NCBI GenBank assembly: GCA_937901345.1
Contig: CALCHM010000153.1
Location: forward strand, 1-32,319
Length of the DNA: 32,319 nucleotides
Origin: an uncultured Prevotella sp.
GTDB taxonomy: Bacteria > Bacteroidota > Bacteroidia > Bacteroidales > Bacteroidaceae
Reading direction: 5' to 3'
The notes under the pieces are model-generated. The model saw only the letters and a list, made by a program, of their open reading frames with translations, did not search any database and was not told where the DNA came from. Position numbers and translations under genes: made by a program. Shown one piece after another: positions 8,457-16,714 of this stretch (within the stretch, counting starts at the first letter, position 1; each line of letters begins with the position of its first letter).

Positions 8457-8972
8457 ATGAAGAGAATACGATGTCCGAAGTGTGACGAGGCAATCCTTTT
8501 TGACGAAACGCAATACGAACCTGGTAGAAGTTTGGTTTTCGAGTGTCCCGAGTGTCACAAGCAGTTCAAATTGCGCATTCCGATGCCAAAACCCGTTGAG
8601 GAAGAGCAGGAGGAAGAAGCACCTGTGATGGGGTGGCTCACCGTGATTGAAAATGCTTTTCACTTCAAGCAGTTGTTGCCCCTCTATTTGGGCGATAACG
8701 TAGTGGGCAGACAAGTGAAGGGTACGAAAGCAACCACACCTATCAAGACCGTAGATCCCAGTGTGGACACCACCCATTGCATTCTTAATGTGCGAGAAAA
8801 GAAGAATGGCGAGGTGGTTTTCACCGTGCGTGATGCTCCTTCAAACACAGGTACGTTTGTTCACAACACCCTCGTAGGACTCAAAGAACAAGTGAGACTT
8901 GAACCTGGAGATATCATCACGATTGGCGCTACTTCAATGATTTTTCATACCGAACTTGACGAGGAAGAATAG
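8457..8972 (+). CDS. Zinc-ribbon plus FHA domain protein
   Basis: A 171-residue cytoplasmic protein. The N-terminus carries a MJ0042-like zinc ribbon with Cys6/Cys9 (CPKC) and Cys30/Cys33 (CPEC). A Glu-rich linker with EEEQEEEA follows. The rest (about 75-165) is an FHA domain, a reader of phosphothreonine, with VVGRQ, a DTTHCIL strand and NTGTFVHN. The Ser/Arg normally just before the conserved His is replaced by Thr-Thr, so phosphopeptide binding may be altered. The partner is unknown and no Ser/Thr kinase gene is nearby. It lies 109 bases after the HU/SPOR gene but past a terminator, so it is probably transcribed separately. Confidence 0.85.
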   Translation: MKRIRCPKCDEAILFDETQYEPGRSLVFECPECHKQFKLRIPMPKPVEEEQEEEAPVMGWLTVIENAFHFKQLLPLYLGDNVVGRQVKGTKATTPIKTVDPSVDTTHCILNVREKKNGEVVFTVRDAPSNTGTFVHNTLVGLKEQVRLEPGDIITIGATSMIFHTELDEEE

Positions 8973-9003
8973 CACAAGAAGAACTGTTAAACTTATATGA
9001 AAC

Positions 9004-9055
9004 AAAAAAGTGGAGACTTGCATTTCCTTTCGGAAGCAGTCTCCACTTTTTCTGT
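9004..9055. terminator. Bidirectional terminator between the FHA gene and mutS2
   Basis: AAAAAGTGGAGACT and AGTCTCCACTTTTT form a perfect 14-bp stem extended by TGC/GCA-type pairs. A-rich and T-rich flanks on either side suit convergent genes. It shares the GTGGAGAC stem with the hairpins at 5559 and 5991. Confidence 0.85.
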
Positions 9056-9158
9056 TTTGAAGTACGATAATGAAAACTTAGGTCGGTAAAATTTCGCCGA
9101 GGTTAATGTAAGAACTCAATAGTTTTTTTACTGACTTAATGCAAGAGAATTAGATCAA

Positions 9159-11696
9159 TTATATGAGTTCAACCACGGTTATACCAGCACCGCCAAACTG
9201 AACGTGTTCGTCGTGATAGTTCGTAACGCCAGTTGCTGTGCTCAGATATTGGCGTACCACTTGGCGTAATGCTCCTGTTCCTGTTCCGTGGAGTATGCGC
9301 ACTCGGGATTGTCCAACTTGAATGGCGTCGTCAATGAAATAAGCAACCGCCGTGAGTGCCTCGTCAACACGCATACCGCGAAGGTCGATGTCTTGCTTGA
9401 AGTTGAGTTGTTTTTCGTGCATGGCGTCTCGCGTCTCTTTACTTACAAAGGTTGCCGCTTTTGTCGTGTTGTCCTCCTTGGGTTTCTCCGCTAGTTCAAG
9501 ACGGTTGATGGGTAGGGAGGTGTACATGCTTCCGAAAAGAATTTTGGCGTTCTTACCTTGTAGGCTTTCTACGCGTCCCACCGAAGTTTGTCCTTTAATG
9601 CGCACGTATTGTCCTACTTCAAGATGGAGTTTCGCGACATTGATAGCGGTGGGTTGGGGAGCGTTATTTTGTTGAGAAATGTTGCCGTTTGTGTTTGCAT
9701 TGCTTTGTTGCGGTTGTTCGCTTTTCGCTTGTTTGCGCTCTTGACGGCGTTTGATTTTCTCAATTTTTCGGGCAATGATGCTTTCTTCGTCAGATGTTTG
9801 TGCTAGGGCGTCACGGAAGTCTGAGAGTTCTTGTCTGATTTCTCGTGTACGCTCTTTTTCTGCTTGCGTTTCGCGGATTTCACGGATGGTGTTTTCAATC
9901 TTGGCATTCGTGTCCTTAAGGAGTTGTTGGGCTTCTTCTTTAGCTTGCGCCATGACGGATTTGCGTTGTTGCTGGAATTGTTGCATTTCCTCTTCATAGC
10001 GTGCTACGGTTTCTTCCAGTTGCTTTTCGCGTGAGCGAATGGTTTGGCGCTTCTTTTCCCAATACATCTTGTCGCGTACGATGTCTTGCAAGTACTTATC
10101 GCTCATGATGTAATCTTTTCCCACAAGTTCTGAGGCATAAGCAATTACCTCTTCAGGAATGCCAATTTTGCGAGCAATCTCTACGGCAAATGAACTCCCG
10201 GGATTGCCCACTTGAAGGATGAACAGAGGTTGCATCTGAGCGCGATCGTAAAGCATGGCACCATTGACAACGGTAGGTTCCTGTTCTGCATAATGCTTGA
10301 GGTTCTGGTAGTGTGTTGTGATGATACCCCATGTGCCTGTTTTTACGAAGCGGTGAAGAATGCCTTCTGCCAATGCACCACCAATCTGAGGTTCTGTCCC
10401 ACCTCCAAATTCATCAATGAGCAGTAGGCTGCGCGGACTTGCACCTTTCATCATCACCTTCATGTTGAGTAGGTGTGAAGAGTAGGTGCTTAGGTCATTT
10501 TCGATGCTTTGCTCGTCACCTATATCTATGAAAATGTCGGAGAAAATGCCTAGTGTGGAATTTTCGCGTACGGGGATAGGAAGTCCGCATTGCACCATGT
10601 ATTGCAAGAGACCCATTGTTTTCAGACATACGGATTTACCTCCTGCATTAGGACCCGAAATGAGCAGAATGCGCCCATTGCGTAGGGTGATGTCAAGTGG
10701 TTGCATTTTCTTCCCATGGCGTTGTAGAGATTGTTGGAGCAAGGGGTGGTATGCTTGACACAAATCGATGATGGGGGCTTCTTGAACTCGGGGAACGATG
10801 CAATTGAAGGTGTCTGCAAAACTTACCACGGCACGCAGATAATCAATATGTGCTAAGAAATGTTGCGAATGTAACATCGCATTGATGTGTGGTCGAATTT
10901 CCGCCGATAATTCTTGAAGAATGCGAATCACTTCGCGTCGCTCTTGTGCCTTGAGTTCGCGAATCTTGTTGTTAGCTTCAACAACGGTGGTAGGTTCGAT
11001 AAAGACGGTCTTCCCTGTGGCCGATTCATCATGAACAATACCGCGAATCTTGCGTTTTACCGTTGGTGATACGGGAATGACTAAGCGACCGTCGCGTAAA
11101 GTGGGCGAAACGTCACGGTCGATATAACCCTCTTGTTGGGCTTGTTGGATGATGCTTCGCAAGGAGTGACTCAACGTGCGCGTATTAACTTCGATGGAGT
11201 GGCGGATGGTGAGTAGTTCTTTTGAAGCTGTGTCTTTTACTTTTCCGTATTTGTTGAGCACATTGTCGATGCGCTGAATGATTTGTGGAAAGCATTGAAC
11301 GTTTCCGGCAAGTTCTGCTAATGTAGGGTATTTGTGGTTGCCTTCTGCGCTTCCGTCTTCGTCATTCTCGCTCTTGGTGAAGAATTCAACCAAAGAGTGA
11401 ACGGTAACAAGAGAACGCTTGAGGTCAAATAGGTCAACTTCTTCCAGATGGGTGCGTTCGGGGCGTAGACGAAGCAGGGATTGGCGGACATCGAAGAAGT
11501 TTTCTTCATACACATCTTCTTCCGTCTCTACGAAGCGCTGGAATTCGCTCACCAATTTTAAGTTATGAGTAACTTTCGCATAGTCGGCTGAGAAGGCAAC
11601 AAACTTCTCTACCCACTCCGTGCCAAGAGAGGAGATGCACCGTCCTTTAAGTAGCGTGCGGAGTTCGTCGAATGCTAGTTTCTTTTCTATATTCAT
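9159..11696 (-). CDS. mutS2: Endonuclease/ribosome-rescue ATPase MutS2
   Basis: An 845-residue MutS2. ATG 11696 is the better start because the longer frame (to 11726) begins inside a -7 promoter box at 11724-11731. The order is: N-terminal core and lever helices (1 to about 330), an ABC-type ATPase with Walker A GPNAGGKS at 348-355 and Walker B LLLIDEFGGGTE near 430, a long Glu/Gln/Arg coiled coil (about 530-650), a KOW-like segment (VGQYVRIKG), and a C-terminal Smr domain with DLRGMRVDEA and LHGTGTGALR. MutS2 was first linked to suppressing recombination; B. subtilis work shows it splits collided ribosomes (RqcU). The Smr domain has DLRGMR and LHGTGTG, consistent with an active nuclease. 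Length is normal. Confidence 0.96.
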   Translation of the reverse strand: MNIEKKLAFDELRTLLKGRCISSLGTEWVEKFVAFSADYAKVTHNLKLVSEFQRFVETEEDVYEENFFDVRQSLLRLRPERTHLEEVDLFDLKRSLVTVHSLVEFFTKSENDEDGSAEGNHKYPTLAELAGNVQCFPQIIQRIDNVLNKYGKVKDTASKELLTIRHSIEVNTRTLSHSLRSIIQQAQQEGYIDRDVSPTLRDGRLVIPVSPTVKRKIRGIVHDESATGKTVFIEPTTVVEANNKIRELKAQERREVIRILQELSAEIRPHINAMLHSQHFLAHIDYLRAVVSFADTFNCIVPRVQEAPIIDLCQAYHPLLQQSLQRHGKKMQPLDITLRNGRILLISGPNAGGKSVCLKTMGLLQYMVQCGLPIPVRENSTLGIFSDIFIDIGDEQSIENDLSTYSSHLLNMKVMMKGASPRSLLLIDEFGGGTEPQIGGALAEGILHRFVKTGTWGIITTHYQNLKHYAEQEPTVVNGAMLYDRAQMQPLFILQVGNPGSSFAVEIARKIGIPEEVIAYASELVGKDYIMSDKYLQDIVRDKMYWEKKRQTIRSREKQLEETVARYEEEMQQFQQQRKSVMAQAKEEAQQLLKDTNAKIENTIREIRETQAEKERTREIRQELSDFRDALAQTSDEESIIARKIEKIKRRQERKQAKSEQPQQSNANTNGNISQQNNAPQPTAINVAKLHLEVGQYVRIKGQTSVGRVESLQGKNAKILFGSMYTSLPINRLELAEKPKEDNTTKAATFVSKETRDAMHEKQLNFKQDIDLRGMRVDEALTAVAYFIDDAIQVGQSRVRILHGTGTGALRQVVRQYLSTATGVTNYHDEHVQFGGAGITVVELI

Positions 11697-11723
11697 TGTT
11701 GTGTTGTATGCAAATGATTCATG

Positions 11724-11731
11724 CAAAGTTA
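11724..11731 (-). promoter_or_regulatory. -7 box upstream of mutS2
   Basis: Minus-strand TAACTTTG matches TAnnTTTG. Transcription from it would start near 11717, 20 bases before ATG 11696, which rules out the longer reading frame. No clear -33 box is seen. Confidence 0.55.
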
Positions 11732-12042
11732 CAAAAAATAAACCATTTAGATGGGTAAGTAGAGGATATTTAGGGGCGGGTGTTGAGCGTTACGTGTTGG
11801 TATTAAGTGTTAGACGTGAATCGTATCGCATGGAATTCTCTATTTTCATGTTTAAAGTTTTATTTTTTATCTTTTAACCTGTGCATATTGAGAGATGAAC
11901 ACCATTCCGTTCGTTTTTTTTGAGAAAAATGAAACACGCGAAAGGGGGCGCGTGATTTAGTGCGATTTAGTGCGTATTTATTTAAAATTTCTTCATTTTT
12001 TGGGGGCGTAGCGATAATAGCTAATGGTTGGGGGATGATGAA
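11732..12042. other. Intergenic stretch before the MITE-like element
   Basis: No open frame of weight and no recognised RNA. The sequence is rich in G and T on the plus strand, with short runs such as GAAAGGGGGCGCGTG and two GTGCGATTTA/GTGCGTATTTA-like near-repeats around 11960. Confidence 0.4.
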
Positions 12043-12200
12043 GCAATTACAGTATGATTACAAGATTCGCGTGTGGGGGTGATGTTTCCTTATGATGTAA
12101 CATATATTTGATATTACATATATATTATTATATATAGTATATATACTAAAATATCTCTCACGGTGGTGAGTTCAAAACTTTGTAATCATAGTGTAATTGC
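12043..12200. mobile_element. MITE-like element, 158 bp with 21-bp terminal inverted repeats
   Basis: The left end GCAATTACAGTATGATTACAA (12043-12063) and the right end (12180-12200) are inverted copies of each other at 20 of 21 positions. The interior of 116 bp has no ORF and is very AT-rich, including the perfect palindrome AGTATATATACT (12137-12148). Short size, long terminal repeats and no coding capacity fit a MITE, but a long cruciform or regulatory structure is possible. I do not see a clear target-site duplication at the edges, and no related transposase is in the window. Confidence 0.6.
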
Positions 12201-12331
12201 TTATCGGGGATGTGAGAGTAATAAAACTGCATGTGAGTAGGTTATATGTAGCGTGTTCGCCTTGGTGTGTTAGGTTTGAGTGATGAACTACTATTTTGAG
12301 GTGATTACATGGATTGGTTCTTCGTTGTCAC
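12201..12331. other. Intergenic stretch after the MITE-like element
   Basis: Non-coding; it leads into the 3' end of the HsdR_N-like gene. No terminator or promoter is evident. Confidence 0.3.
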
Positions 12332-12790
12332 TTAATCTAATTCTTCAAAATTGGGTATGTTTTGCAAGAATTTGTAAGAGTTTTGCTCATAGTTGATCTT
12401 GCAACAATAGTGATGAAAACCGTTTGAGACGATGAGATAGTCGGCACGTAGTAGGCTGTTGTAGGAGGCTATCTGAAAAAATACCTCTTGTGTGATTTTG
12501 ATGTGTGGCGCTTTGTACTCAAGGATGAGGCGTGGGCGCATGCCAATTTTGTCATATAGCACGGTGTCACACCTCCTGGTTGTACCATTGATATTGATGC
12601 CCACCTCGTTGGCCAACAACCCTGCTGGATAGTGTTTCTGTTCAATGAGAAAATGGATGAAGTTTTGACGCACCCATTCCTCGGGGGTTAAGTGAAGCCA
12701 TTTGCGGCGCAGAATATCAAAAATGACAAGTTTGCCATCTTCATTCCTTTTTAATTTTATGTCGCAGGGGGGGAGGTTTAATGGAATCAT
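12332..12790 (-). CDS. Orphan HsdR N-terminal-like (PD-(D/E)XK) protein
   Basis: A 152-residue protein resembling only the N-terminal nuclease domain of type I restriction HsdR subunits. I use ATG 12790 because a -7 box lies at 12833-12840; the longer frame (to 12892) would start upstream of that box and adds unconserved residues. The nuclease signature is visible: Glu62 (ANEVGI), Asp75 (RRCDTVLY) and Glu91-Tyr-Lys93 (LILEYKAP). There is no helicase domain and no hsdM or hsdS nearby, so this is not a restriction system. The same small protein is commonly found next to holA in Bacteroidetes, suggesting a conserved DNA-maintenance role, but its substrate is unknown. It is divergent from holA. 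Confidence 0.8.
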   Translation of the reverse strand: MIPLNLPPCDIKLKRNEDGKLVIFDILRRKWLHLTPEEWVRQNFIHFLIEQKHYPAGLLANEVGININGTTRRCDTVLYDKIGMRPRLILEYKAPHIKITQEVFFQIASYNSLLRADYLIVSNGFHHYCCKINYEQNSYKFLQNIPNFEELD

Positions 12791-12832
12791 TTGTGTATTT
12801 TTGCAAGATAGTAGAACTTTGTTGCCTGACCA

Positions 12833-12840
12833 CAAAGATA
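12833..12840 (-). promoter_or_regulatory. -7 box upstream of the HsdR_N-like gene
   Basis: Minus-strand TATCTTTG is a perfect TAnnTTTG match, 42 bases before the ATG at 12790. A spaced TTTG is not obvious. Confidence 0.5.
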
Positions 12841-12950
12841 CGAAATAAAGTGAATATGACTGATGCTTTTGTGGCGAAGGTGATAGGTGCAAAACTCATT
12901 TTGCGCGACAATAAAGATAAAGAATTTATATACACTTATAGTTAGAATAA

Positions 12951-13979
12951 ATGGTTCAAACGAAGCAAGCAACTTCTTCCTATGAGGACGTGGTTCGAGA
13001 GATTATGAATGGAACGTTTCGTCCTGTATATTGCTTGATGGGCGAGGAGGAATATTACATAGATAAAATAGCGGATTTGCTCCTAGAGAAATTGTTGACT
13101 CCCGACGAAAAGACTTTTAACTTATTCACGTTTTACGGGACGGAGGCTACCCCCGAGGCAGTGGTGAGTGCGGCACGAGGTTTTCCAATGGGAGCAGATC
13201 GATTGGTCGTATGCCTAAAGGAGGCGCAAAATATGAAACAACTGGATAAGTTGGAACTTTACTTTGCGCAATTACAACCAACGACGGTACTTATCATTTG
13301 TCATAAAGGAGGCGCTCTAGATCGTAGAAAGAAATTACCTACCTTGATTGAAAAACATGGTGTAGTCTTTGAGTCAAAACCGTTGCGAGAAGATCGCATT
13401 CCTGGATTTGTGGCTTCATTTCTCAAACGAAAGCACCTGACCATTGAATTGGAAGCTGCAAATATGATTGCTGATTTGGTGGGGACGAAGTTGAGTAAGG
13501 TGGTAAATGAACTCGAAAAGTTGTGTGTGGGGCTTCCAAAGGGGCAAACGATGGTTATGAAAGATCATGTTTTGGCCTCAGTTGGCGTGAGTCGAGATTT
13601 TAATATTTTCGAACTACAGGACGCTTTATCAAAAAAAGACGTTTCTCAAGCAACGAGAATTGCACGAGTAATGGCGCAAGATGAACGTAATTTTTACCTT
13701 CCCGCAACACTCACCTTACTATTCCGATTTTATTCGCAACTTATGTTGGCATATTATGCCCCCGAAAAAACACCTACGGGCATCGCAAGTTGGTTGGGTA
13801 TTCGAGATTGGCAAGTAAATCGAAATTACCTTCCGGCGATGAAAGTTTACTCTGGCATAAAGGTGATGCATATCATTTCGAAGATACGAGAAACAGACGC
13901 AAGGTGTAAGGGCATCGATAATGGGGGGGTATCAAGTGCGGAACTTTTTTCCGAGTTGATATATTTCATCCTTCATTAA
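12951..13979 (+). CDS. holA: DNA polymerase III subunit delta
   Basis: A 342-residue clamp-loader delta subunit, which opens the beta sliding clamp so it can be placed on primed DNA. Family features: RPVYCLMGEEEYYIDKIADL near residues 23-42 (the delta N-terminal motif that replaces a working P-loop), FGFP-like FPMGADRLVV near 82, a STLAR-like region KLSKVVNELEKL, and the C-terminal collar domain with NFYLPATLTLLFRFYSQL. Length is normal. Its divergent neighbour is the orphan HsdR_N protein. Downstream lies 1.1 kb of non-coding DNA with no clear terminator. Confidence 0.95.
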   Translation: MVQTKQATSSYEDVVREIMNGTFRPVYCLMGEEEYYIDKIADLLLEKLLTPDEKTFNLFTFYGTEATPEAVVSAARGFPMGADRLVVCLKEAQNMKQLDKLELYFAQLQPTTVLIICHKGGALDRRKKLPTLIEKHGVVFESKPLREDRIPGFVASFLKRKHLTIELEAANMIADLVGTKLSKVVNELEKLCVGLPKGQTMVMKDHVLASVGVSRDFNIFELQDALSKKDVSQATRIARVMAQDERNFYLPATLTLLFRFYSQLMLAYYAPEKTPTGIASWLGIRDWQVNRNYLPAMKVYSGIKVMHIISKIRETDARCKGIDNGGVSSAELFSELIYFILH

Positions 13980-14121
13980 ATTTGATTTTTCTTGCATCTT
14001 TCGTTTACTCAAAAAACGGGTTTGTAAATCTAAATTTTAACGCAAAATTAGACTTCAATTTTCTTATGATTGCGAATTGCAGAATGTGAAAATTGGGGTC
14101 TATATTTTTTATTTATTTTTC

Positions 14122-14160
14122 TCAGGTAATGTAAAAATGTAAATTACATTTATTACCTGA
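14122..14160. repeat. 39-bp near-perfect dyad
   Basis: TCAGGTAAT at the left pairs with ATTACCTGA at the right. Inside, AAATGTAA pairs with TTACATTT around one base, with a 4-base bulge between the two stems. No T-run follows directly, so it looks more like an operator or RNA element than a simple terminator. Confidence 0.7.
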
Positions 14161-14359
14161 ATTAGGGGTAGGGTGTTTTCATTTAATTTATGCTGATAAG
14201 TTAGAGTTTTCTTATTTTTTACCCCAGAAATCCTTATTTTCTTAATTTTTCTGTGCGTTTTTTAACACCGAATAAAAAACGCTTTATCTGTTGTTAATCT
14301 GTAAGTTACACGATTTTTGGTTTTTTGAGGTTTTGTTAAACAATTTTCTTTCGAGAGTG

Positions 14360-14397
14360 GCAGGGGAATGGCGAAATAATGCTTAATAATCCCCTGC
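14360..14397. repeat. GC-rich hairpin in AT-rich region
   Basis: GCAGGGGA (14360-14367) pairs with TCCCCTGC (14390-14397) over 8 bp with a 22-base loop. It stands out in an otherwise AT-rich stretch and lacks a T-tail. Confidence 0.6.
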
Positions 14398-15122
14398 TTG
14401 GACTACAATTTTGGGTGTTTAGTGAAATTTAACATTTATAAAATGAGATTTACATTCAGAATAGCTGTGTGTTTTATGATGTTGAATTTATATCTAAACA
14501 ATATCGGTAGACGAGTTGCTTGAATTTACAATGCGTGATTTATATAATTATTTTTACATATTTATATTAAGAATAATTGAATTTATAAATATTCAGTGTT
14601 GTTATTGTGTGGTAAGGTGTTGAAAACCAATGTAAAAGTGGGATGTTAGGTGGTTTCGCTTGTATAAAATCTCCTAAAATGTATAAAATCAGTACTGGCT
14701 GCATATAGTATTATTGATAAATGTTTTATTAATATAATGATAATCAAATAGAAAACGATGTTTGAAAGAGTGTTTTTATAGGTTGTTAGTAGTGCTATTT
14801 ATTTACAATGTTTAAGCGTGAATGTGGTGCTGAAAATTTATATTTAAATTCGTTGTTTTATTTTTGTGAAGTCGCTAGAATATAAATTTTAAAATTTATT
14901 TTTACAAATGTTTGTTGTTTTAATAAGAAACATTTAAATTTGTAAACGCTAAGAAAAACCTACTTTTTGCTTGTTTTGGAGTTCCGATTGTGATTGAATT
15001 GTAAAAACGAGAAACAAGTGCAAGTAAAACAGAAGAAAAAAATGCGACAATATATAATAGGTGGATTTAGTAGATTTTTATGCTTACTTTCCATTTAAGT
15101 TTTCATTAATCAACAACCAAAT

Positions 15123-15692
15123 ATGAAAAATAGAATTAGAGAAGTGATGCAAAAGGCGAATCTTTCACAACAAGATTTTGCGACAAAATTAGGTGTTTCG
15201 CCGGCCTCAATTTCCAATATTTTTATGGGGCGTACAAACCCCACAATTACCCATGCTTCAGCTGTACATAAAGCATTCCCTTCGGTGCGTATGGATTGGT
15301 TGCTTTTTGGTGAAGGTGAGATGATAGATGGTGAAAAAGTAGAAAATATTGATGGCAATGAAGAGGGCGGTTTGGATTCTCCGATTGAAATTGGTGACGA
15401 TAATTTGTTTGCTTCTCAACCCCATGAGGCTGTTATGTCGCCAGATTTGATGAAGCAAAAAGATGTTCAGGTGTTGTCTGGTTTATCTCATGGTGGCAAT
15501 ATTGAGCAAGTGCAACAACCACGTCAGCATCTGCCCAATGAAATGTATGATTGTGCTAATGTAAATCGTTTAGTCGCATATAGTGATTTGCTAAATGCGA
15601 GAAAATGTGACAAACCTGAACGCAGAGTCAAGGAGATACGTGTGTTTTTTGATGATGGAACGTATGAAATTTTCATTCCGGCTATCAAATGA
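15123..15692 (+). CDS. XRE-family DNA-binding regulator
   Basis: A 189-residue protein with an N-terminal Cro/CI-type helix-turn-helix (about residues 1-65): NLSQQDFATKLGVSPASISN is the HTH and MGRTNPTI the following helix region, with MDWLLFGEGEM closing the domain as in many Bacteroidetes XRE proteins. Residues 70-160 are low in predicted structure and acidic. The C-terminus RRVKEIRVFFDDGTYEIFIP is a short conserved tail found on related regulators in this phylum; its role is unknown. There is no LexA-like protease domain. The gene has 1.1 kb of gene-free DNA before it and a hairpin and group II intron after it. Its target is not known; the dyads upstream are candidate operators. Confidence 0.85.
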   Translation: MKNRIREVMQKANLSQQDFATKLGVSPASISNIFMGRTNPTITHASAVHKAFPSVRMDWLLFGEGEMIDGEKVENIDGNEEGGLDSPIEIGDDNLFASQPHEAVMSPDLMKQKDVQVLSGLSHGGNIEQVQQPRQHLPNEMYDCANVNRLVAYSDLLNARKCDKPERRVKEIRVFFDDGTYEIFIPAIK

Positions 15693-15833
15693 TGGGTTTA
15701 AATTACCCGTTTTTTAGTCTTATATTTCATGTGGTGTCTATCTAAACGTGTAGTTTCGTCTTTCTTGTCACGGGTTTCATGGAGTTACTCTTATAGATAC
15801 AAAGTTAGATTTGAGTTTGATTATTCCTTTTTT

Positions 15834-15871
15834 AAAGCACTATTAGTAACCGTGGTTGCTGATAGTGCTTT
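15834..15871 (+). terminator. 38-nt perfect hairpin after the XRE gene
   Basis: AAAGCACTATTAGTAACC pairs along all 18 positions with GGTTGCTGATAGTGCTTT, with two G-T pairs, around a 2-base GT centre. It is likely the XRE terminator. A long T-tail is missing because the group II intron begins at the very next base. Confidence 0.7.
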
Positions 15872-16524
15872 GTGTTTGTACGCTCAGCATGAGCATTAAC
15901 TAACGGGTGCAAGTCCCTCGCGAGTTCTAATAGTGGGAATAGCATAGTCCAAGGCAAGGGTGTTCATCGTAAGGTGAAATCTGAAGGAAAATGGCGGCAA
16001 ACATCTGTTCTGACGAACAGAAACTTCATATAAGGCATATGCCCGTGGATAAGGTTGTCAAACAAACTAAAGTCCCATAGCTGTTCGGAACGGGTGGTGT
16101 CAATGAAGCAGACATAAGATGGAAAGTTAATACCCTTATCTGAGGAGGTTTCGCGGACGTGATGATATTATATCATTACGGGGTAAAGCTCATCGTGAGA
16201 AGTCAGCCGAGGTCGTAGAACATAAGATATGTGTATCTATGGGAAAGTTCCGAACCATGCAGCCAATTAGTAACAGACCGTTACGACTACTTATGAGTCA
16301 GTTGCTCCTATCTGGAGGTTACTTGCTGAAAGTGTGACGGAATCAAAGGATATGTAAGAATGATGTTTTGTAGTTGATGGCAGAAGACGGCAAGAGGTTC
16401 TCTTCTCAGAAGGAGTCAGCGCATGGAACCGCCACGTGCGGAACCGCATGCGTGGTGGTGTGGGAGTTTGGTAAACGTGAAGTAGAAGGTAATCACTTCT
16501 GTTAGCGTTTTCCTCCTGCTCGGT
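15872..16524 (+). mobile_element. ORF-less group II intron
   Basis: About 650 bases of ribozyme-like sequence without a reverse-transcriptase ORF. From memory of bacterial group II introns, the 5' part carries typical blocks: AACGGGTGCAAGTCCC, GGTGTTCATCG, GGTGAAATCTGAAGGAAAA, CTGACGAACAGAAA and AGTCAGCCGAGGTCGTAGAA. Domain V is clear at 16428-16459: ACCGCCAC pairs with GTGGTGGT, then an internal TGCG/CGCA stem capped by a GAAC tetraloop, with a TGC bulge on the right. Domain VI follows (GGTAAACG with GCGTTTTCC), and the 3' end is likely at CTCGGT, near 16524. The 5' end is placed at GTGTTTG (15872), one base off the GTGYG consensus, so the boundary is approximate. Only about 200 bases lie between the pre-ORF block and domain V, so the maturase gene has been lost. 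Mobility would need a maturase supplied in trans. Confidence 0.82.
16428..16459 (+). ncRNA. Group II intron domain V
   Basis: A hairpin of 8 bp (ACCGCCAC/GTGGTGGT, one G-T pair), then a bulge, then TGCG/CGCA with a GAAC tetraloop (16441-16444). This is the catalytic core element of the ribozyme and the most diagnostic part of the intron. Confidence 0.85.
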
Positions 16525-16714
16525 TCCTTGTATGTGTTTGTTGGGAAAATTATTGTGTAAATGTGGTTTATGTATTTATTTTATGTTTTGTAAATTTGAG
16601 ATGAATTATAGTGTGTCTATTAATCTTTAATTGTTTTATTTGTATGGTTAAGAAAATCCTTCGTTTATGGTGTAAAATAGGTGAATTTCTCTTCCTTTGC
16701 TCAAGATAAAGCGC

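Larger units (their letters stand above)
13980..15122. other. 1.1-kb AT-rich non-coding region upstream of the XRE gene
   Basis: There is no credible ORF on either strand, and base composition is clearly more AT-rich than the flanking core genes. Two strong dyads are present (14122-14160 and 14360-14397). Multiple poly-T/poly-A tracts and AATTTATA-type words fill the rest. It could be a decayed gene region, a long regulatory leader or an untypical RNA gene; I could not match any known RNA family. Confidence 0.5.

Noticed and set aside
12332..12790. Type I restriction system
   Set aside because: Only the HsdR N-terminal-like domain exists; helicase domain, hsdM and hsdS are absent.
13980..15122. 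Chromosomal replication origin in the AT-rich stretch
   Set aside because: I saw no cluster of DnaA-box-like sites and no dnaA, dnaN or gyrase genes nearby; AT-richness alone is not enough.
16200..16427. Remnant of a reverse transcriptase gene inside the group II intron
   Set aside because: Short frames only, and no RT motif such as YADD; about 200 bases is too short to hold recognisable maturase domains.
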